A stretch of 64,000 bases of DNA from Hyphomicrobiales bacterium (GTDB taxonomy: Bacteria > Pseudomonadota > Alphaproteobacteria > Rhizobiales > Ancalomicrobiaceae): the NCBI GenBank assembly GCA_021286855.1, contig JAJTBO010000001.1, positions 1 to 64,000 on the forward strand, given 5' to 3'. Position 1 is the stretch's first letter; the number at the start of each line of letters is the position of its first letter. The notes beneath the pieces were generated by a model that was not told the origin of the DNA, ran no database searches, and saw nothing but the letters and a program-made list of their open reading frames with translations. This document shows, in pieces, positions 7,818 through 17,004 of the stretch. The position numbers and the translations under genes are program-made.

Positions 7818-8453
7818 TCACTTCGTACCGTACATCCGGTCGCCGGCGTCGCCGAGACCCGGCACGATGTAGCCGTGGTCGTTCAACCGATCGTCGACCG
7901 CCGCGGTGAAGATCGGCACGTCGGGATGGGCGGCGCGCAGCCGCTGGATCCCTTCCGGCGCGGCGAGCAGGCAGACGAAACGCAGGTTCTTGGCGCCCGC
8001 CTCCTTCAGCCGCTCGATCGCGGCGGACGCGGAATTGGCGGTGGCGAGCATCGGGTCGAGCACGATCACCATGCGGTCGGAGAGGTCCTCCGGCGCCTTG
8101 AAGTAATATTCGACGGCGACCAGGGTCTTGGGGTCGCGGTAGAGGCCGACGTGGGCGACGCGGGCGGACGGGACGAGCTCGAGCATGCCTTCGAGCAGCC
8201 CCATGCCGGCGCGCAGGATCGGCGCGAAGACGAGCTTCTTGCCGGCGAGCGTCGGCGCTTCCATCTCGGTCAGCGGCGTCTCGATGGTGGTGGTGGTCAG
8301 CTCGAGCTCGCGCGTCGCCTCGTAGGCGAGCAGAAGCGAGATCTCCTTGAGCAGGGCGCGGAAGCCCTTCGTCGAGGTGTCCTTCTTCCGCATGATGGTC
8401 AGCTTGTGCTGGACCAGCGGATGACCGACCACCGTCACGCCCTCGAAACTCAT
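7818..8453 (-). CDS. upp: Uracil phosphoribosyltransferase
   Basis: 211 residues, full length. Landmarks are '[23 protein letters not shown]', '[16 protein letters not shown]' and the PRPP loop '[14 protein letters not shown]', ending in '[13 protein letters not shown]', the C-terminal uracil-recognition segment. It makes UMP from uracil and PRPP. The start has a GAGGA ribosome-binding site. It diverges from the URC1-like/URC4-like pair; in the yeast URC pathway the homologue Fur1 carries out a required step, so here upp probably serves uracil breakdown as well as salvage. The PRPP loop reads ATANS where many homologues have ATGGS or ATGNT, a small variation. Confidence 0.96.
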   Translation of the reverse strand: MSFEGVTVVGHPLVQHKLTIMRKKDTSTKGFRALLKEISLLLAYEATRELELTTTTIETPLTEMEAPTLAGKKLVFAPILRAGMGLLEGMLELVPSARVAHVGLYRDPKTLVAVEYYFKAPEDLSDRMVIVLDPMLATANSASAAIERLKEAGAKNLRFVCLLAAPEGIQRLRAAHPDVPIFTAAVDDRLNDHGYIVPGLGDAGDRMYGTK

Positions 8454-8647
8454 CGCAAGTCCTCGCTCGGTTCATGTTCTCTGCGGTCGAAAGTGGACCG
8501 CCGGGCCGCCGCCCGCAAGGGCCGAGGCGCCGTCCTCCCCCGCCTCGTGACGCCGGGCGAGGTCGACGTCACGGCATTTCACAACCGACGGAATTTCTGT
8601 CAGCATGGTCGTTTCCCCCCGCGCCGGCGGGGATCGCGGAGCCGCCC

Positions 8648-9907
8648 ATGACCAAGTCCAATCAACCCGGTCACATCCGTCTCACCTCCCATCCCGGCGC
8701 GTCGCCGGCCCCTCGTTTTCCGCTGAGCTGGGGCGCCGCCGATCCACGGGAACGCGGCCCCGTCGTCGGTTCGGTGACCCGCCCCGCCGACCGCAACGCG
8801 ATCGGCACCCACGGCGGCTCCTATGCGCTCTATCGCGCGCTGGCGGTGGCCGCCGGCGCGCTCGATCCGATCCAGCGTCCCGACCTGACCAACACCACGC
8901 CGCCGATCGCCCTCGGGCCCCATCCGCAATGGGCCGATCCGAACCGCATCGTCTCGCTCGACCCATTCGGCCACGAGGTGCAGCGCCTCTTCGCCGGCGA
9001 GATCGCCGAAGGCGTCGACATCCGCCCGACCATCGCCGTGACCAAGGCCCGCCTGACCCTGCCGGAACTCCAACCGGAGATCGCCAAGGGTCGGCTGAAG
9101 GCCGACGGCGACATCGTCCGCGCCCAGGGCGACATCGCCGTGACCAAGATCGCCGTCGATCCGGTCTGGTGGCTGCCCGGCATCGCCGCCCGCTTCGAGA
9201 CGTCGGAGGAAAACCTCCGCCGCGTCCTCTTCGAGCAGACCGGCGGCATCTATCCCGAACTGGTCACCCGCCCCGATCTCGAGGTGTTCCTGCCGCCGAT
9301 CGGCGGCCAGACCTGCTACGTCTTCGGCGATCCGGCGCATCTGTCGAACCCGGCGAAGCGCCTCTCCTGCCGCGTCCACGACGAATGCAACGGCTCCGAC
9401 GTCTTCGGCTCGGACATCTGCACCTGCCGGCCCTATCTGATCCACGGCATCGAGGAATGCGCCCGCGCCGCGCAGGAGGGCGGCGTCGGCCTGATCGTCT
9501 ACAACCGTAAAGAAGGACGCGCCCTCGGCGAGGTGACCAAGTTCCTGGTCTACAACGCCCGCAAGCGCCAGGAGGGCGGCGACCGCGCCGCCACCTATTT
9601 CGAGCGCACCGAATGCGTCGCCGGCGTCCAGGACGCCCGCTTCCAACAATTGATGCCCGACGTGCTGCACTGGCTCGGCATCACCCGGATCGACCGCTTC
9701 GTCTCGATGTCCGACATGAAATACGACGCGGTCACCGGCTCCGGCATCGAGATCGTCGAACGCGTGCCGATCCCCGACGACCTCATCCCCGCCGACGCTC
9801 GCGTCGAGATGGAGGCCAAGAAGGCCGCCGGCTACTACGCGCCCGACGGCGCGCCGAGCGCCGCCGATCTCGACCGCACCGTCGGGCGAGGGCTCGACCA
9901 TTACTGA
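8648..9907 (+). CDS. GTP cyclohydrolase II-like protein of the URC1 type (uracil catabolism)
   Basis: 419 residues, about twice the size of a riboflavin-pathway GTP cyclohydrolase II. The C-terminal half carries the RibA-like zinc site Cys247-x10-Cys258-x-Cys260 in 'HDECNGSDVFGSDICTC' and a modified catalytic segment 'NRKEGRALGEVTKFLVYNAR' (RibA: R-x-E-G-R-G-I-G). A long N-terminal extension of about 200 residues is specific to the URC1/GCH2-like branch. It lies directly upstream of a DUF1688 (URC4) gene and divergent from upp, the bacterial signature of the URC uracil-degradation route; a role in riboflavin synthesis is therefore unlikely. The ATG is preceded by GGAG. The frame is open upstream, but nothing there looks coding. 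Confidence 0.88.
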   Translation: MTKSNQPGHIRLTSHPGASPAPRFPLSWGAADPRERGPVVGSVTRPADRNAIGTHGGSYALYRALAVAAGALDPIQRPDLTNTTPPIALGPHPQWADPNRIVSLDPFGHEVQRLFAGEIAEGVDIRPTIAVTKARLTLPELQPEIAKGRLKADGDIVRAQGDIAVTKIAVDPVWWLPGIAARFETSEENLRRVLFEQTGGIYPELVTRPDLEVFLPPIGGQTCYVFGDPAHLSNPAKRLSCRVHDECNGSDVFGSDICTCRPYLIHGIEECARAAQEGGVGLIVYNRKEGRALGEVTKFLVYNARKRQEGGDRAATYFERTECVAGVQDARFQQLMPDVLHWLGITRIDRFVSMSDMKYDAVTGSGIEIVERVPIPDDLIPADARVEMEAKKAAGYYAPDGAPSAADLDRTVGRGLDHY

Positions 9908-9976
9908 TTTTCACGCCACGCTGACGGCGAATCAGTGCAGAAACGCGCCGCCGGCGCGAACCGGAGTCCGCCGCCG

Positions 9977-11227
9977 ATGACCGATGCGCCCTCGCCCGAA
10001 GACGTCGCCGCCGCGCGTCGCCTGCTCTCGGCCGAGGCGGTGCGCGAGCGCGCCAACCATCTCTTCGATCTGGCGCTGATGGAGCGGCTCGATCACTTCC
10101 GGGTCGACCTCTCCCGGCTCGATCCGGTCGCCGAATGGGTCGAGCGGCTGATCCGCTCCGAGCATCCGACCCTCGAGGTGCCGCCGCATTCGCGCTGGCG
10201 CAACTTCGAGGTCGGCGGCATCGACCGCTGGGGCTCGCTCGCCGTCTCGCGCGAGTGGAACGACGCGCTCGAATTCGGCCGTTCCGCGATCGATCTCGCC
10301 GTCGTCTCGGTGTTGATCGACGCCGGCGCCGGACCGCGCTGGACCTACGCCGAGGCCGCCACCGGCGAGACCTACACCCGCACCGAGGGCCTCGCGATCG
10401 CCTCGCTCGCCATGTTCGCCTCCGGCCTCTTCTCCACCGATCCCTTCGACCCGCTGCGCGCCGACGCCCGCGCGCTGGCCGGTCTGACGGCCGAGGAGCT
10501 GGCCGACGGCATGCAGGTGTCGAGCTCCAATCCGCTGGTCGGGCTCGACGGTCGGCTCGGGCTTCTGAACCGTCTCGGCCAGCAGATCGCCCATCGCGCC
10601 GACGTCTTCGGCACCGAGGACGGCGCGCGGCCCGGCGGTCTGCTCGATCATCTGATCGCCCGTTTCCCCGACGGTCGCGTTCCCGCCGCCACGGTTCTCG
10701 CCACCCTTCTCGACGCGCTCGGCCCGATCTGGCCGGGCCGCTGGTCGCTCGCCGGCGTGCCGCTCGGCGACACCTGGGTGCACGGCAAGCTGCGCGCCGA
10801 CGACGCCACCGACACCTTGATGCCGCTGCACAAGCTGTCGCAGTGGCTGACCTACTCGCTGCTCGAGCCGCTCTCCTGGGCCGGCCTCGAGATCACCCAG
10901 CTCGACGGTCTGACCGGGCTCGCCGAATATCGCAACGGCGGCCTCCTGATCGACGGCGGCATCCTGGTGCTGCGCGATCCGGAGGCGGCGCGGCGCAGCC
11001 ATGCCGTCGACGACGAGTTGGTGGTCGAATGGCGGGCGCTCACCATCGCCCTGATCGATCGCCTCGCCGGCGTGATCCGCCAGCGCCTCGGCCGCAACGC
11101 GCTGAACTTCCCGCTCGCCTGCGTGCTGGAGGGCGGCACCTGGCTCGCCGGCCGCCGTCTGGCGCGGGAGCGCCGCCCCGACGGCTCGCCGCCGCTCACC
11201 GTCGTCTCCGACGGCACGGTGTTCTGA
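9977..11227 (+). CDS. URC4/urg3 family protein (DUF1688), uracil catabolism
   Basis: 416 residues resembling the DUF1688 family over its full length: 'HSRWRNFEVGGIDRW', 'VVSVLIDAGAGPRWTYAEAATGE', 'RTEGLAIASLAMFASGLFS' and 'DTWVHGKLRADDATDTLMPLHKLSQWLTYSLLEPL'. URC4 was identified genetically in Lachancea (Saccharomyces) kluyveri as necessary for growth on uracil as nitrogen source; its exact chemistry has not been settled. It lies 69 bases downstream of the URC1-like gene, same strand, so one operon is likely. I take ATG 9977; a GTG at 9935 in the same frame is possible. No signal peptide: cytoplasmic. Confidence 0.9.
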   Translation: MTDAPSPEDVAAARRLLSAEAVRERANHLFDLALMERLDHFRVDLSRLDPVAEWVERLIRSEHPTLEVPPHSRWRNFEVGGIDRWGSLAVSREWNDALEFGRSAIDLAVVSVLIDAGAGPRWTYAEAATGETYTRTEGLAIASLAMFASGLFSTDPFDPLRADARALAGLTAEELADGMQVSSSNPLVGLDGRLGLLNRLGQQIAHRADVFGTEDGARPGGLLDHLIARFPDGRVPAATVLATLLDALGPIWPGRWSLAGVPLGDTWVHGKLRADDATDTLMPLHKLSQWLTYSLLEPLSWAGLEITQLDGLTGLAEYRNGGLLIDGGILVLRDPEAARRSHAVDDELVVEWRALTIALIDRLAGVIRQRLGRNALNFPLACVLEGGTWLAGRRLARERRPDGSPPLTVVSDGTVF

Positions 11228-11268
11228 GGGCGGAGGCGTTCGGTCTCGGTCCGGCTTTCGGCTCCGTC

Positions 11269-11395
11269 GTGCGCGATGCTTCGAGACGCGGGCCGGAGGC
11301 CCGCTCCTCAGCATGAGGCATTTGTTTTCATTCGGAAAAAATACAAGAGCCTCATGCTGAGGAGCGCCGAAGGCGCGTCTCGAAGCATCGCGCAC
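11269..11395. repeat. Large imperfect inverted repeat between URC4-like gene and deoB
   Basis: The left arm (11269-11319) and right arm (11349-11395) are near-complete reverse complements. They contain the paired segments GTGCGCGATGCTTCGAGACG / CGTCTCGAAGCATCGCGCAC and GCTCCTCAGCATGAGGC / GCCTCATGCTGAGGAGC. Each arm also carries its own small hairpin (GGGCCGGAGGCCC on the left, GCGCCGAAGGCGC on the right). The 29-base centre is AT-rich. This 'CTCATGCTGAGGAGC...CTTCGAGACGC' type of palindrome is a familiar dispersed intergenic element in alphaproteobacteria. Here it sits between two converging operons and could stop transcription in both directions. Confidence 0.85.
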
Positions 11396-11427
11396 GTCAG
11401 AGCGTCGCGCACCCATTGCGACGCGGC

Positions 11428-12642
11428 TCACGCCGCGAACGCCACCCCGTGTTTCCCCGGCGCGAGCCCGAGATGCGCCGCAAACGTCGCCCCGACGTCG
11501 GAAAAGCCGACCCGGCCGAGGTCGCGTGCGGCGACGCCGGGCCCGAAGGCCAGGACCGGCACGTGCTCGCGGGTATGGTCGGTGCCGCGCCAGGTCGGAT
11601 CGCAGCCGTGGTCGGCGCTGGCGACGACGAGATCGCCGGGCCGGAGCCTCGCCTCGAGCTCCGGGATCCGCGCGTCGAAGGCCTCGAGCCCGGCGGCGTA
11701 GCCGGCGACGTCGCGCCGGTGGCCCCATTCCATGTCGAAGTCGACGAAATTGGCCAGGATCAGCGCGCCGTCGGCCGCCTCGTCGAGCGCCGCCAGCGTC
11801 GCCTCGAACAGCGCCATGTTGCCCGCCGCCTTGACCACCTCGGTCGGCCCGAGCCCGGCGAAGATGTCGGAGATCTTGCCGATCGCCACCACCTCGCGCC
11901 CCGCCGCCTTCGCCCGATCGAGCAACGTCGGCTCCGGCGGCGGCACCGCATAGTCGCGCCGATGCGCGGTGCGTTTGAAGTTCGCCGGCGAAGTTCCGAC
12001 GAACGGACGCGCGATCACCCGGCCGATGCCGAGCGGATCGACCAGCTTTCGCGCGATCTCGCAGGTCCGAAGCAGCCGGTCGAGGCCGAACGTCTCCTCG
12101 TGCGCGGCGATCTGGAAGACCGAGTCGGCCGAGGTATAGACGATCGGCTTGCCGGTCGCCATGTGCTCTTCGCCGAGCCGCGCGATGATCTCGGTGCCGG
12201 AGGCGTGCTCCTCGCCGAGGACGCCGGGCAGCTCCGCCTCGCGGATCAGCGCCTCGATCAGGTCCTTCGGAAAACAGGGCCGCGTCTGCGGGAAATAGCC
12301 CCAATCGAAGGTGACCGGCACGCCCATCAGCTCCCAGTGGCCGGACGGCGTGTCCTTGCCGCGCGAGGTTTCGACCGCGAAACCGTGCGCGCCACCGACG
12401 AGCGGGCAGGGCAGGAGATCCGCCCCGCCGGTCGAGGCGGCATGCGCCCGACCGATCCCGAGCCGGGCGAGGTTCGGCAGTCTGAGCGGCCCGTTCCGCA
12501 GTCCCTCGCGGTCGCCGCGCCCTTCGGCGCAGGCCTTGAAGATGTGGCCGAAGGTGTCGGCCCCGAGGTCGCCGAAGCGGGCGGCGTCTTCCGCCGCGCC
12601 GATGCCGAAGGAGTCGAGGACGAGGAGAATGGCGCGCGCCAT
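11428..12642 (-). CDS. deoB: Phosphopentomutase
   Basis: 404 residues, alkaline-phosphatase superfamily. The N-terminus '[29 protein letters not shown]' holds metal ligands; '[13 protein letters not shown]' carries the phosphorylated Thr; '[14 protein letters not shown]', '[10 protein letters not shown]' and '[10 protein letters not shown]' supply the remaining metal ligands. It isomerises (deoxy)ribose 1-phosphate to the 5-phosphate. It is the last gene of the nucleoside operon, 27 bases after deoA, and feeds deoC (deoxyribose 5-P) or the pentose phosphate pathway (ribose 5-P). An AGGA ribosome-binding site precedes the ATG. Confidence 0.96.
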   Translation of the reverse strand: MARAILLVLDSFGIGAAEDAARFGDLGADTFGHIFKACAEGRGDREGLRNGPLRLPNLARLGIGRAHAASTGGADLLPCPLVGGAHGFAVETSRGKDTPSGHWELMGVPVTFDWGYFPQTRPCFPKDLIEALIREAELPGVLGEEHASGTEIIARLGEEHMATGKPIVYTSADSVFQIAAHEETFGLDRLLRTCEIARKLVDPLGIGRVIARPFVGTSPANFKRTAHRRDYAVPPPEPTLLDRAKAAGREVVAIGKISDIFAGLGPTEVVKAAGNMALFEATLAALDEAADGALILANFVDFDMEWGHRRDVAGYAAGLEAFDARIPELEARLRPGDLVVASADHGCDPTWRGTDHTREHVPVLAFGPGVAARDLGRVGFSDVGATFAAHLGLAPGKHGVAFAA

Positions 12643-12669
12643 GGAGATCCTTTCGAAGGGCGACGGCGA

Positions 12670-13980
12670 TCACCCGCAAATGCGGTCGGCGACGAGCGCT
12701 CGCGTCGGCGGAGCCGCCGAGCCGAACCGGTAGGCCGCCCGCAACGCCGCCGCCGCGCGATCCGTCGCCGCCTCGCTCGACGCATGCACGCGGCCGATCG
12801 GCGTCGTCCGATCGACCCGCGCGCCCGTCGCCGCGAGATCGGAAAAGCCGACCCGAGGATCGATCGCATCGCTCGCCTTCACTCGGCCGCCGCCGAGTTC
12901 GATCACGGCGACGCCGATGGCGCGAGCGTCGATCGCCTCGACGAACCCCTCTTCGTCCGCGACCACGTCCCGCGCCACCGGCGCGGCCTGGAGATAGGTA
13001 GGAGCCTTCTCGACGAAATCCACCGGTCCGCCGAGCGCGGCGACCATCCGGCCGAAGATCTCCGCCGCGCGCCCGTCGTCGAGCGTCGCGGTGAGCCGCA
13101 GCACAGCCTCCTCGAGGCTCGGCGCGAGGCCGGCGAGCGTCAGCATCTCCGCCCCCAGCGCCACCGTCACGGCTTCGCAGCGCGGGTCGCGTCGCCGCCG
13201 CGTGAGGAAGTCGACGGCATGGCCGACCTCGAGCCCGTTGCCGGCGAACGGGGCGAGCGGCTCGTTCATGTCGGTGACCAACGCCCGGGTCGGCAGACCC
13301 GCGCCGTTCGCCACGGTGACGAGGCTTCCCGCCAGCGCCTGCGCCTCCGCGAGCGTGCCCATGAAGGCGCCCGCGCCCCATTTGACGTCGAGGACGAGGC
13401 CGTCGAGCCCGGCGGCGAGTTTCTTCGACAGGATCGAGGCGGTGATCAGATCGAGGCTCTCGACCGTCCCGGTGACGTCGCGGATCGCATAGAAGCGCTT
13501 GTCGGCCGGGGCGAGGTCGGCGGTCTGACCGATGATCGCGCAGCCGACCTCGCGCACCACCCGGGCGAACAGCGCATTGTCCGGCTGGGTGCGATAGCCG
13601 GGGATCGAATCGAGCTTGTCGAGCGTGCCGCCGGTATGGCCGAGGCCGCGCCCGGAGATCATCGGCACGAAGCCGCCGCAGGCCGCCACCATCGGCGCCA
13701 GCATCAAGGAGACGTCGTCGCCGACCCCGCCGGAGGAATGCTTGTCGAGCGCCGGTCCCGGCAGGTCCCAGGCGAGCACGGTCCCCGAATCCCGCATCGC
13801 CTTGGTCAGGGCGACCCGCTCGGAGAGCTCGAGGCCGCGGAAGACCACCGCCATGGCGAAGGCGGCGACCTGCCCCTCGCTCCAAGAGCCGTCGGTCAGG
13901 CCTGCGACCATCGCGACGATCTCGGCGTCGGTGAGACGGCCGCCGTCGCGTTTGCGGCGAATCAGTTCCTGCGGCAGCAT
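12670..13980 (-). CDS. deoA: Thymidine phosphorylase
   Basis: 436 residues. 'MLPQELIRRKRDGGRL' at the start, 'DKHSSGGVGDDVSLMLAPMVAACGG' (phosphate and pyrimidine site), 'SGRGLGHTGGTLDKLDSIPG' and 'LDVKWGAGAFM' are characteristic of pyrimidine-nucleoside phosphorylases. It splits thymidine or deoxyuridine to base and deoxyribose 1-phosphate. Uracil made this way can pass to the neighbouring upp/URC genes. The start is the Met opening the conserved N-terminus; the frame is open 89 codons further upstream but that sequence overlaps deoC. It lies 19 bases from deoC. Confidence 0.96.
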   Translation of the reverse strand: MLPQELIRRKRDGGRLTDAEIVAMVAGLTDGSWSEGQVAAFAMAVVFRGLELSERVALTKAMRDSGTVLAWDLPGPALDKHSSGGVGDDVSLMLAPMVAACGGFVPMISGRGLGHTGGTLDKLDSIPGYRTQPDNALFARVVREVGCAIIGQTADLAPADKRFYAIRDVTGTVESLDLITASILSKKLAAGLDGLVLDVKWGAGAFMGTLAEAQALAGSLVTVANGAGLPTRALVTDMNEPLAPFAGNGLEVGHAVDFLTRRRRDPRCEAVTVALGAEMLTLAGLAPSLEEAVLRLTATLDDGRAAEIFGRMVAALGGPVDFVEKAPTYLQAAPVARDVVADEEGFVEAIDARAIGVAVIELGGGRVKASDAIDPRVGFSDLAATGARVDRTTPIGRVHASSEAATDRAAAALRAAYRFGSAAPPTRALVADRICG

Positions 13981-13999
13981 TCGATTTCCTTTCGCCGTC

Positions 14000-14767
14000 T
14001 CAGTAACCTGTCGCGCCGGTCTCGCCGCGGCCGTCGAGCGTCGCCTCGATCGCGTCGAGAAGGCTCGTCGCGCCGAAGCGGAAGGTCGCGGGGCCGACCC
14101 AGGCAGGGCCCATGATCCGATCGGCGATGGCGAGATAGTCGGCCGCGTCGGCGATCGTGCGGATCCCGCCCGCCGCCTTGAAGCCGGCCGGCCGGCCCGA
14201 GGCGTGGATCGCCATGAGCAGGATCTCGGCCGCCTCGCGCGTCGCATTGACCTTCACCTTGCCGGTCGAGGTCTTGACGAAGTCGGCCCCGGCGGCGAGC
14301 GCCAGATCGGCGGCTGCGCGGATCTTTTCGGGATCGCCGATCTCGCCGGTCTCCAGGATCACCTTGAGCAGTGCGTGCGCGCCGCAGACCCGCTTCACCC
14401 GAACGATCTGCGTCTCGGCGAAGCCGGCCCGGCCTTCGAGGAAGGCGCGATAGGGCATGACGAGGTCGATCTCGTCCGCCCCGTCGGCGATCGCCCGCGC
14501 CGTCTCGGCTTCGACGGCGCGGGTGTCCTCGCCGCCTGCGGGGAAATTGACCACGGTGGCGATCTTCACCGACGTGCCCGCCAGCGCCGCTTTTGCAGTC
14601 GCCACGAAGCGCGGCCACAGGCACACGGCGGCGACCGATCCGTGCGGTCCGACGGCGCGGGCGCACAGGTCGCGCGCGCCCGTTTCGGTCGCGGCGTCGC
14701 CGAGGTCGGTCAGATCGAGGAGGGGGAGAGCGCGCCGCGCCACGGCATTCGCGTCGAAGGTGCTCAT
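14000..14767 (-). CDS. deoC: Deoxyribose-phosphate aldolase
   Basis: 255 residues, class I aldolase. 'LLDLTDLGD', 'VNFPAGGEDT', 'DEIDLVMPY', 'LLKVILETGEI' (with Lys) and 'GADFVKTSTGKVKVNAT' containing the Schiff-base Lys, then 'GFKAAGGIRT', all fit DeoC. It cleaves deoxyribose 5-phosphate to acetaldehyde and glyceraldehyde 3-phosphate. The start codon overlaps the punA stop by 4 bases (ATGA), which fixes it; the frame is open upstream in the shadow of punA. Acetaldehyde produced here could end up as acetate or acetyl-CoA. Confidence 0.96.
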   Translation of the reverse strand: MSTFDANAVARRALPLLDLTDLGDAATETGARDLCARAVGPHGSVAAVCLWPRFVATAKAALAGTSVKIATVVNFPAGGEDTRAVEAETARAIADGADEIDLVMPYRAFLEGRAGFAETQIVRVKRVCGAHALLKVILETGEIGDPEKIRAAADLALAAGADFVKTSTGKVKVNATREAAEILLMAIHASGRPAGFKAAGGIRTIADAADYLAIADRIMGPAWVGPATFRFGATSLLDAIEATLDGRGETGATGY

Positions 14768-15576
14768 CGAGCGGTGGCTCCAAGTCTTCTCACGACCGCC
14801 TCGAGCAGCGCGCCCATCCGCGCGCCGCCGGCCGTCGCTTCGTGTTTGGTCTCGGCGTGCGACAGCGCCCGCCCGGTCATGCCCGCGCCGAGATTGGTGA
14901 TCATCGAGAAGGCGAGGACGCGCAATCCCGCGTGCCGCGCCAGGATCGTCTCCGGCACGGTCGACATGCCGACCGCATCCGCCCCGAGGACCCGCGCCAT
15001 GCGGATCTCCGCCGGCGTCTCGAAGGAGGGGCCGGTGAACCACATGTAGACGCCTTCGGCGAGCTCGACGCCGGCCGCGTCCGCCGCTTCGCGCGCCAGC
15101 GCCCGCAGGCCCGGATGATAGGCGTCGACCATCGAGACGAAACGTTCGTCGCCGCCCACCCCGATCAACGGGTTCGGCCCCAACGCGACGTGGTCCGTGA
15201 TCATCATCACCGAGCCCGACCCGACCTCTTCCCGGAGCGATCCGGCCGCGTTGGTCAGGATCAACGTCTCGACCCCGAGCGCCGCCAGCGTCGCGATCGG
15301 CACGGCCATTTCGCGCGGGTTGCCGTGCTCATAGAAATGAGCGCGGCCCGACAGCGCCGCGACCTCGACCCCGCCGATCCGGCCGAGCACGAGTTCGCCG
15401 GCATGGCCCGAGACGCCGGAGCGCGGGAAGCCCGGCAGGTCGCCGTAGGGCACGGCCTGCGCGTCCTCGATCCGGTCGGCGAAGCCGCCGAGCCCGGAGC
15501 CGAGCACCACGCCGATCTTCGGCGCGATCCCCGGCGCCCAGTCGCGCACCAATCGGGCGATCTCCAGCGCGTTCAT
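14764..15576 (-). CDS. punA: Purine-nucleoside phosphorylase (trimeric, PNP-II type)
   Basis: 270 residues. 'IGVVLGSGLGGFADRI' (phosphate loop), 'SGVSGHAGELVLG', 'RAHFYEHG', 'LTNAAGSLREEV', 'WFTGPSFETPAEIRMAR' and 'GADAVGMSTVPETILARHAG' are typical of the human-like trimeric PNP family acting on inosine, guanosine or xanthosine. It releases purine base and (deoxy)ribose 1-phosphate. The start is placed at MNALE, 10 bases after cdd; its end overlaps deoC by 4 bases. The XapA alternative (xanthosine-preferring) cannot be separated by sequence reading. Confidence 0.95.
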   Translation of the reverse strand: MNALEIARLVRDWAPGIAPKIGVVLGSGLGGFADRIEDAQAVPYGDLPGFPRSGVSGHAGELVLGRIGGVEVAALSGRAHFYEHGNPREMAVPIATLAALGVETLILTNAAGSLREEVGSGSVMMITDHVALGPNPLIGVGGDERFVSMVDAYHPGLRALAREAADAAGVELAEGVYMWFTGPSFETPAEIRMARVLGADAVGMSTVPETILARHAGLRVLAFSMITNLGAGMTGRALSHAETKHEATAGGARMGALLEAVVRRLGATAR

Positions 15577-15586
15577 CGGATCGTCC

Positions 15587-16006
15587 TCACAGATGTCCGG
15601 GGCCGAAGGAGAGCGGCAACAGCTCGCCGAGCGGCAGGCTCGACACCGTCCCGACCGCATCGCGCAGATGGACCGACGTCATTTCGCCGGCGAATTCGCG
15701 GATCTTCTGACGGCAGCCGCCGCAGGGCGGGCACTGGATCTCGTCGCCTTCCGCCGGTCCGCCGACCACGGCGACGGCGAGAATGCGTCGTCCGCCCGAC
15801 GCCACCATCGCCGCGATCGCCGCCGCCTCGGCGCAGGTTCCCTCCGGATAGGCGGCGTTCTCGACGTTGCAGCCGACATGGATGCGGCCTTCCTCGTCGA
15901 GCACGGCCGCGCCGACGAAGAAGTTGGAATAGGGCGCATGCGCCCGGACCCGCACGTCGGCGGCGGCTTCGAACAGGGCGGCGAGCGCTTCGGTTTCGTT
16001 GGGCAT
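15587..16006 (-). CDS. cdd: Cytidine deaminase (homotetrameric type)
   Basis: 139 residues, the short tetrameric class. 'APYSNFFVGAAVLDEEGRIHVGCNVENAAYPEGTCAEAAAI' includes Cys-Ala-Glu with the zinc-binding Cys and catalytic Glu, and 'CPPCGGCRQKIREFA' supplies the other two Cys ligands. It deaminates cytidine or deoxycytidine to uridine or deoxyuridine, passing them on for phosphorolysis by deoA. It lies 14 bases after the permease gene and 10 before punA, so inside the operon. The GGGAGG ribosome-binding site is clear. Confidence 0.96.
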   Translation of the reverse strand: MPNETEALAALFEAAADVRVRAHAPYSNFFVGAAVLDEEGRIHVGCNVENAAYPEGTCAEAAAIAAMVASGGRRILAVAVVGGPAEGDEIQCPPCGGCRQKIREFAGEMTSVHLRDAVGTVSSLPLGELLPLSFGPGHL

Positions 16007-16020
16007 GGAAGCCTCCCCTC

Positions 16021-17004
16021 TCAACGATCCTTGGTATAGGGCACGCCCGACGCCTTCGGCGGGATCGAGCGCCCGATGAAGCCGGCCAGCAGCACCACCG
16101 TCAAGAGATACGGCAGCGCCTGGAACACCTGCACCGGAACCCGCCCGATCCCCGGGATCGGCGTGCCCTGCAGGCGGATCGACACAGCGTCGAGCAGGCC
16201 GAACAGCAGACAGGCGGCGAGCGCATTGAACGGCTTCCACTTGGCGAAGACCAGCGCGGCGAGCGCGATGAAGCCCTTGCCGGCGGTCATGTCGCGAACG
16301 AAACCGGCCGATTGCGCCACCGACAGATAGGTCCCGGCGAACCCGGTGAGGACGCCGCAGACGATCACCGCCCGATAGCGCAGGGAGGCCACCGACACGC
16401 CGGCCGTGTCGACCGCCTGCGGATTGTCGCCGACGGCGCGCAGCCTGAGGCCGAACCGCGTCCGCCACAGGATCCACCAGGTCAGCGGCACCGCCGCGAT
16501 CGCGGCGTAGACCAGGATGTTGTGCCCGGCGAGCGCTTCGCTCCACACCGCGCCGATCCCGTGCCCGCCGAGGAGTCGCGAGACGCCGAAGTCGAAGTCG
16601 AGCGCCAGGAAGCGCTCCGACGCCCCGAGCTGCGGCGTCCGCCCGCCCTGGCCGTACCAGACCTGACCGAGCAGCACGGTGAGGCCGGCGGCGAGGAAGT
16701 TGATCGCGGTGCCCGAGACGATCTGATTGCCGCGCTGGGTGATCGAGGCGAAGCCGTGGACGAGCGCCAGGAAGACGGAAGCCGCGATGCCGGCGAGAAG
16801 TCCGGCCCAGGGCGAGTGCCAGGTCGCGGCGGCGGCGCCGGCGGCGAAGGCGGCGGCCAGCATCTTGCCCTCGAGCCCGATGTCGACGACGCCGGAGCGC
16901 TCCGACCACAGCCCGGCGAGACAGGCGAAGAGCAGCGGCACGGCGAGGCGGAGGCCGGAGCCGAGCACCGGCGCGGCGAGGTCGAGGAAGGTCGTCGGAT
17001 CCAT
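16021..17004 (-). CDS. Nucleoside ABC transporter permease (second subunit)
   Basis: 327 residues, branched-chain-amino-acid/ribose-type permease (BPD_transp_2), about 9-10 hydrophobic segments. 'LWSERSGVVDIGLEGKMLAAAFAA' near the N-terminus and 'TRFGLRLRAVGDNPQAVDTAGVSV' (the EAA-like cytoplasmic loop) are hallmarks of the NupQ/YufQ/RnsD-like subunit of nucleoside uptake systems. ATG 17004 shares its A with the stop of the preceding permease gene (TGATG). It pairs with that permease, a double ATPase and a BMP-family binding protein. Confidence 0.93.
   Translation of the reverse strand: MDPTTFLDLAAPVLGSGLRLAVPLLFACLAGLWSERSGVVDIGLEGKMLAAAFAAGAAAATWHSPWAGLLAGIAASVFLALVHGFASITQRGNQIVSGTAINFLAAGLTVLLGQVWYGQGGRTPQLGASERFLALDFDFGVSRLLGGHGIGAVWSEALAGHNILVYAAIAAVPLTWWILWRTRFGLRLRAVGDNPQAVDTAGVSVASLRYRAVIVCGVLTGFAGTYLSVAQSAGFVRDMTAGKGFIALAALVFAKWKPFNALAACLLFGLLDAVSIRLQGTPIPGIGRVPVQVFQALPYLLTVVLLAGFIGRSIPPKASGVPYTKDR

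Noticed and set aside
8648-9907. Riboflavin-biosynthesis ribA
   Set aside because: The protein is twice the usual length, has a modified catalytic segment, and is paired with DUF1688 and upp; no other rib genes are present.
9932-13885. A 1317-codon open frame on the minus strand
   Set aside because: It runs antisense to the URC4-like gene and out of frame through deoB and deoA, which have full family motifs. Its sequence is Arg/Gly/Ala-rich low complexity, the usual effect of high GC at third positions.
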